From positions 31,927 to 59,948 of the forward strand of contig JBNGIQ010009149.1 of the NCBI GenBank assembly GCA_049999765.1: DNA of 28,022 nucleotides. The letters are read 5' to 3'. Positions 27,669 to 28,022 of this stretch are shown piece after piece. Positions within the stretch are counted from its first letter, which is position 1; each line of letters opens with the position of its first letter. The position numbers were made by a program, and so were the translations under genes. The DNA comes from Phaeoceros laevis. Lineage: Eukaryota; Anthocerotophyta; Anthocerotopsida; Notothyladales. The notes beneath the pieces were generated by a model. The model ran no database searches, was not told the origin of the DNA, and saw only the letters and a program-made list of their open reading frames with translations.

Positions 27669-28022
27669 GGAGCACATCGCTGGTGCACAAGATTTCCTAG
27701 TTTACAAGGCTGGCAGGTCTACAAATGAGCTCTTTACGTAGCTAGTTGGTAGGCACGTTGTTGACAACCTGTGGACATCACGGGACCAAAACTGACTTCA
27801 TCCACCCCTTTCTTACAAGTGTGGTCAGCCTGCAAGCCAGCTTTCAGTGCAGCTGACGATGTTATCGAAGCTGAAAAGCGTGTACAGCCTTTACAGTTTG
27901 TAGCTTCTAGATCCATGATCTCTGCTGTTTTGGAATTGGATGCATATGAGCTGTTGCAGGCATGGCTGTAACCATGTTGGTAGGAAAGCCCTGACCTTGG
28001 CCTGCACCTGGGGACTCAGAGC
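27669..28022. other. Window end; no recognisable gene
   Basis: A 66-codon plus-strand frame (27771-27971; the stretch FSAADDVIEAEKRVQPLQF) is present but I do not recognise it. It could be an exon of a gene that runs out of the window or chance. No repeats or RNA genes seen. Confidence 0.3.

Noticed and set aside
1-28022. CRISPR arrays, rRNA genes, retrotransposon reverse transcriptase or transposase frames
   Set aside because: No regular repeat-spacer pattern, no rRNA-like sequence and no reverse transcriptase or transposase motif was found on either strand.

Overview
This is nuclear DNA of a land plant. The protein-coding genes are either split by short introns with GT/AG ends (about 90-190 bases) or, in the PPR and F-box families, intronless. 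The families present are plant families: a CCA1/LHY clock MYB, DYW-type PPR proteins, F-box proteins with a C-terminal repeat region, and a citrate-binding-protein-like secreted protein. All three PPR proteins carry a KPA box in place of the usual PG box, and they do not end in DYW. That is the DYW:KP type linked to organelle U-to-C RNA editing, which is known from hornworts, ferns and some lycophytes and not from seed plants, mosses or liverworts. With the short introns and about one gene per 4 kb, a compact genome such as a hornwort's seems most likely. A fern or lycophyte cannot be excluded from sequence alone.

Layout. (1) 297-1376: a six-exon gene for a small cyclophilin (PPIL1/CYP18-2 type). 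(2) 1377-6336: mostly non-coding, with a 109-base direct duplication and then a GC-rich promoter/5' leader with two G-boxes. (3) 6337-10196: a seven-exon CCA1/LHY-type circadian MYB gene, reconstructed here as 1047 residues. (4) 10197-13043: non-coding, with a diverged direct repeat and a GC-rich hairpin. (5) 13044-21954: three tandem, same-strand, intronless PPR-DYW:KP genes. The outer two are close paralogs and the middle one is diverged. (6) 22192-27194: two F-box paralogs flanking an opposite-strand secreted-protein gene. The first F-box gene and the secreted-protein gene each carry a frameshift; the second F-box gene is intact. (7) 27195-27668: a 474-base element with 22-base terminal inverted repeats that starts at the base after the second F-box stop codon. 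The last ~350 bases hold nothing recognisable.

There is no operon logic here. The genes act in different places: spliceosome/protein folding (cyclophilin), nuclear transcription (clock MYB), organelle RNA editing (PPRs), SCF ubiquitin ligases (F-box) and secretion (citrate-binding-like). The most interesting part is the PPR cluster. It shows non-canonical catalytic-domain ends, a changing number of PPR triplets, and an N-terminal reading frame that is fused in one copy but overlapping and out of frame in the other two. Exon models rest on splice consensus and family alignment from memory; no alignment or transcript data were available.
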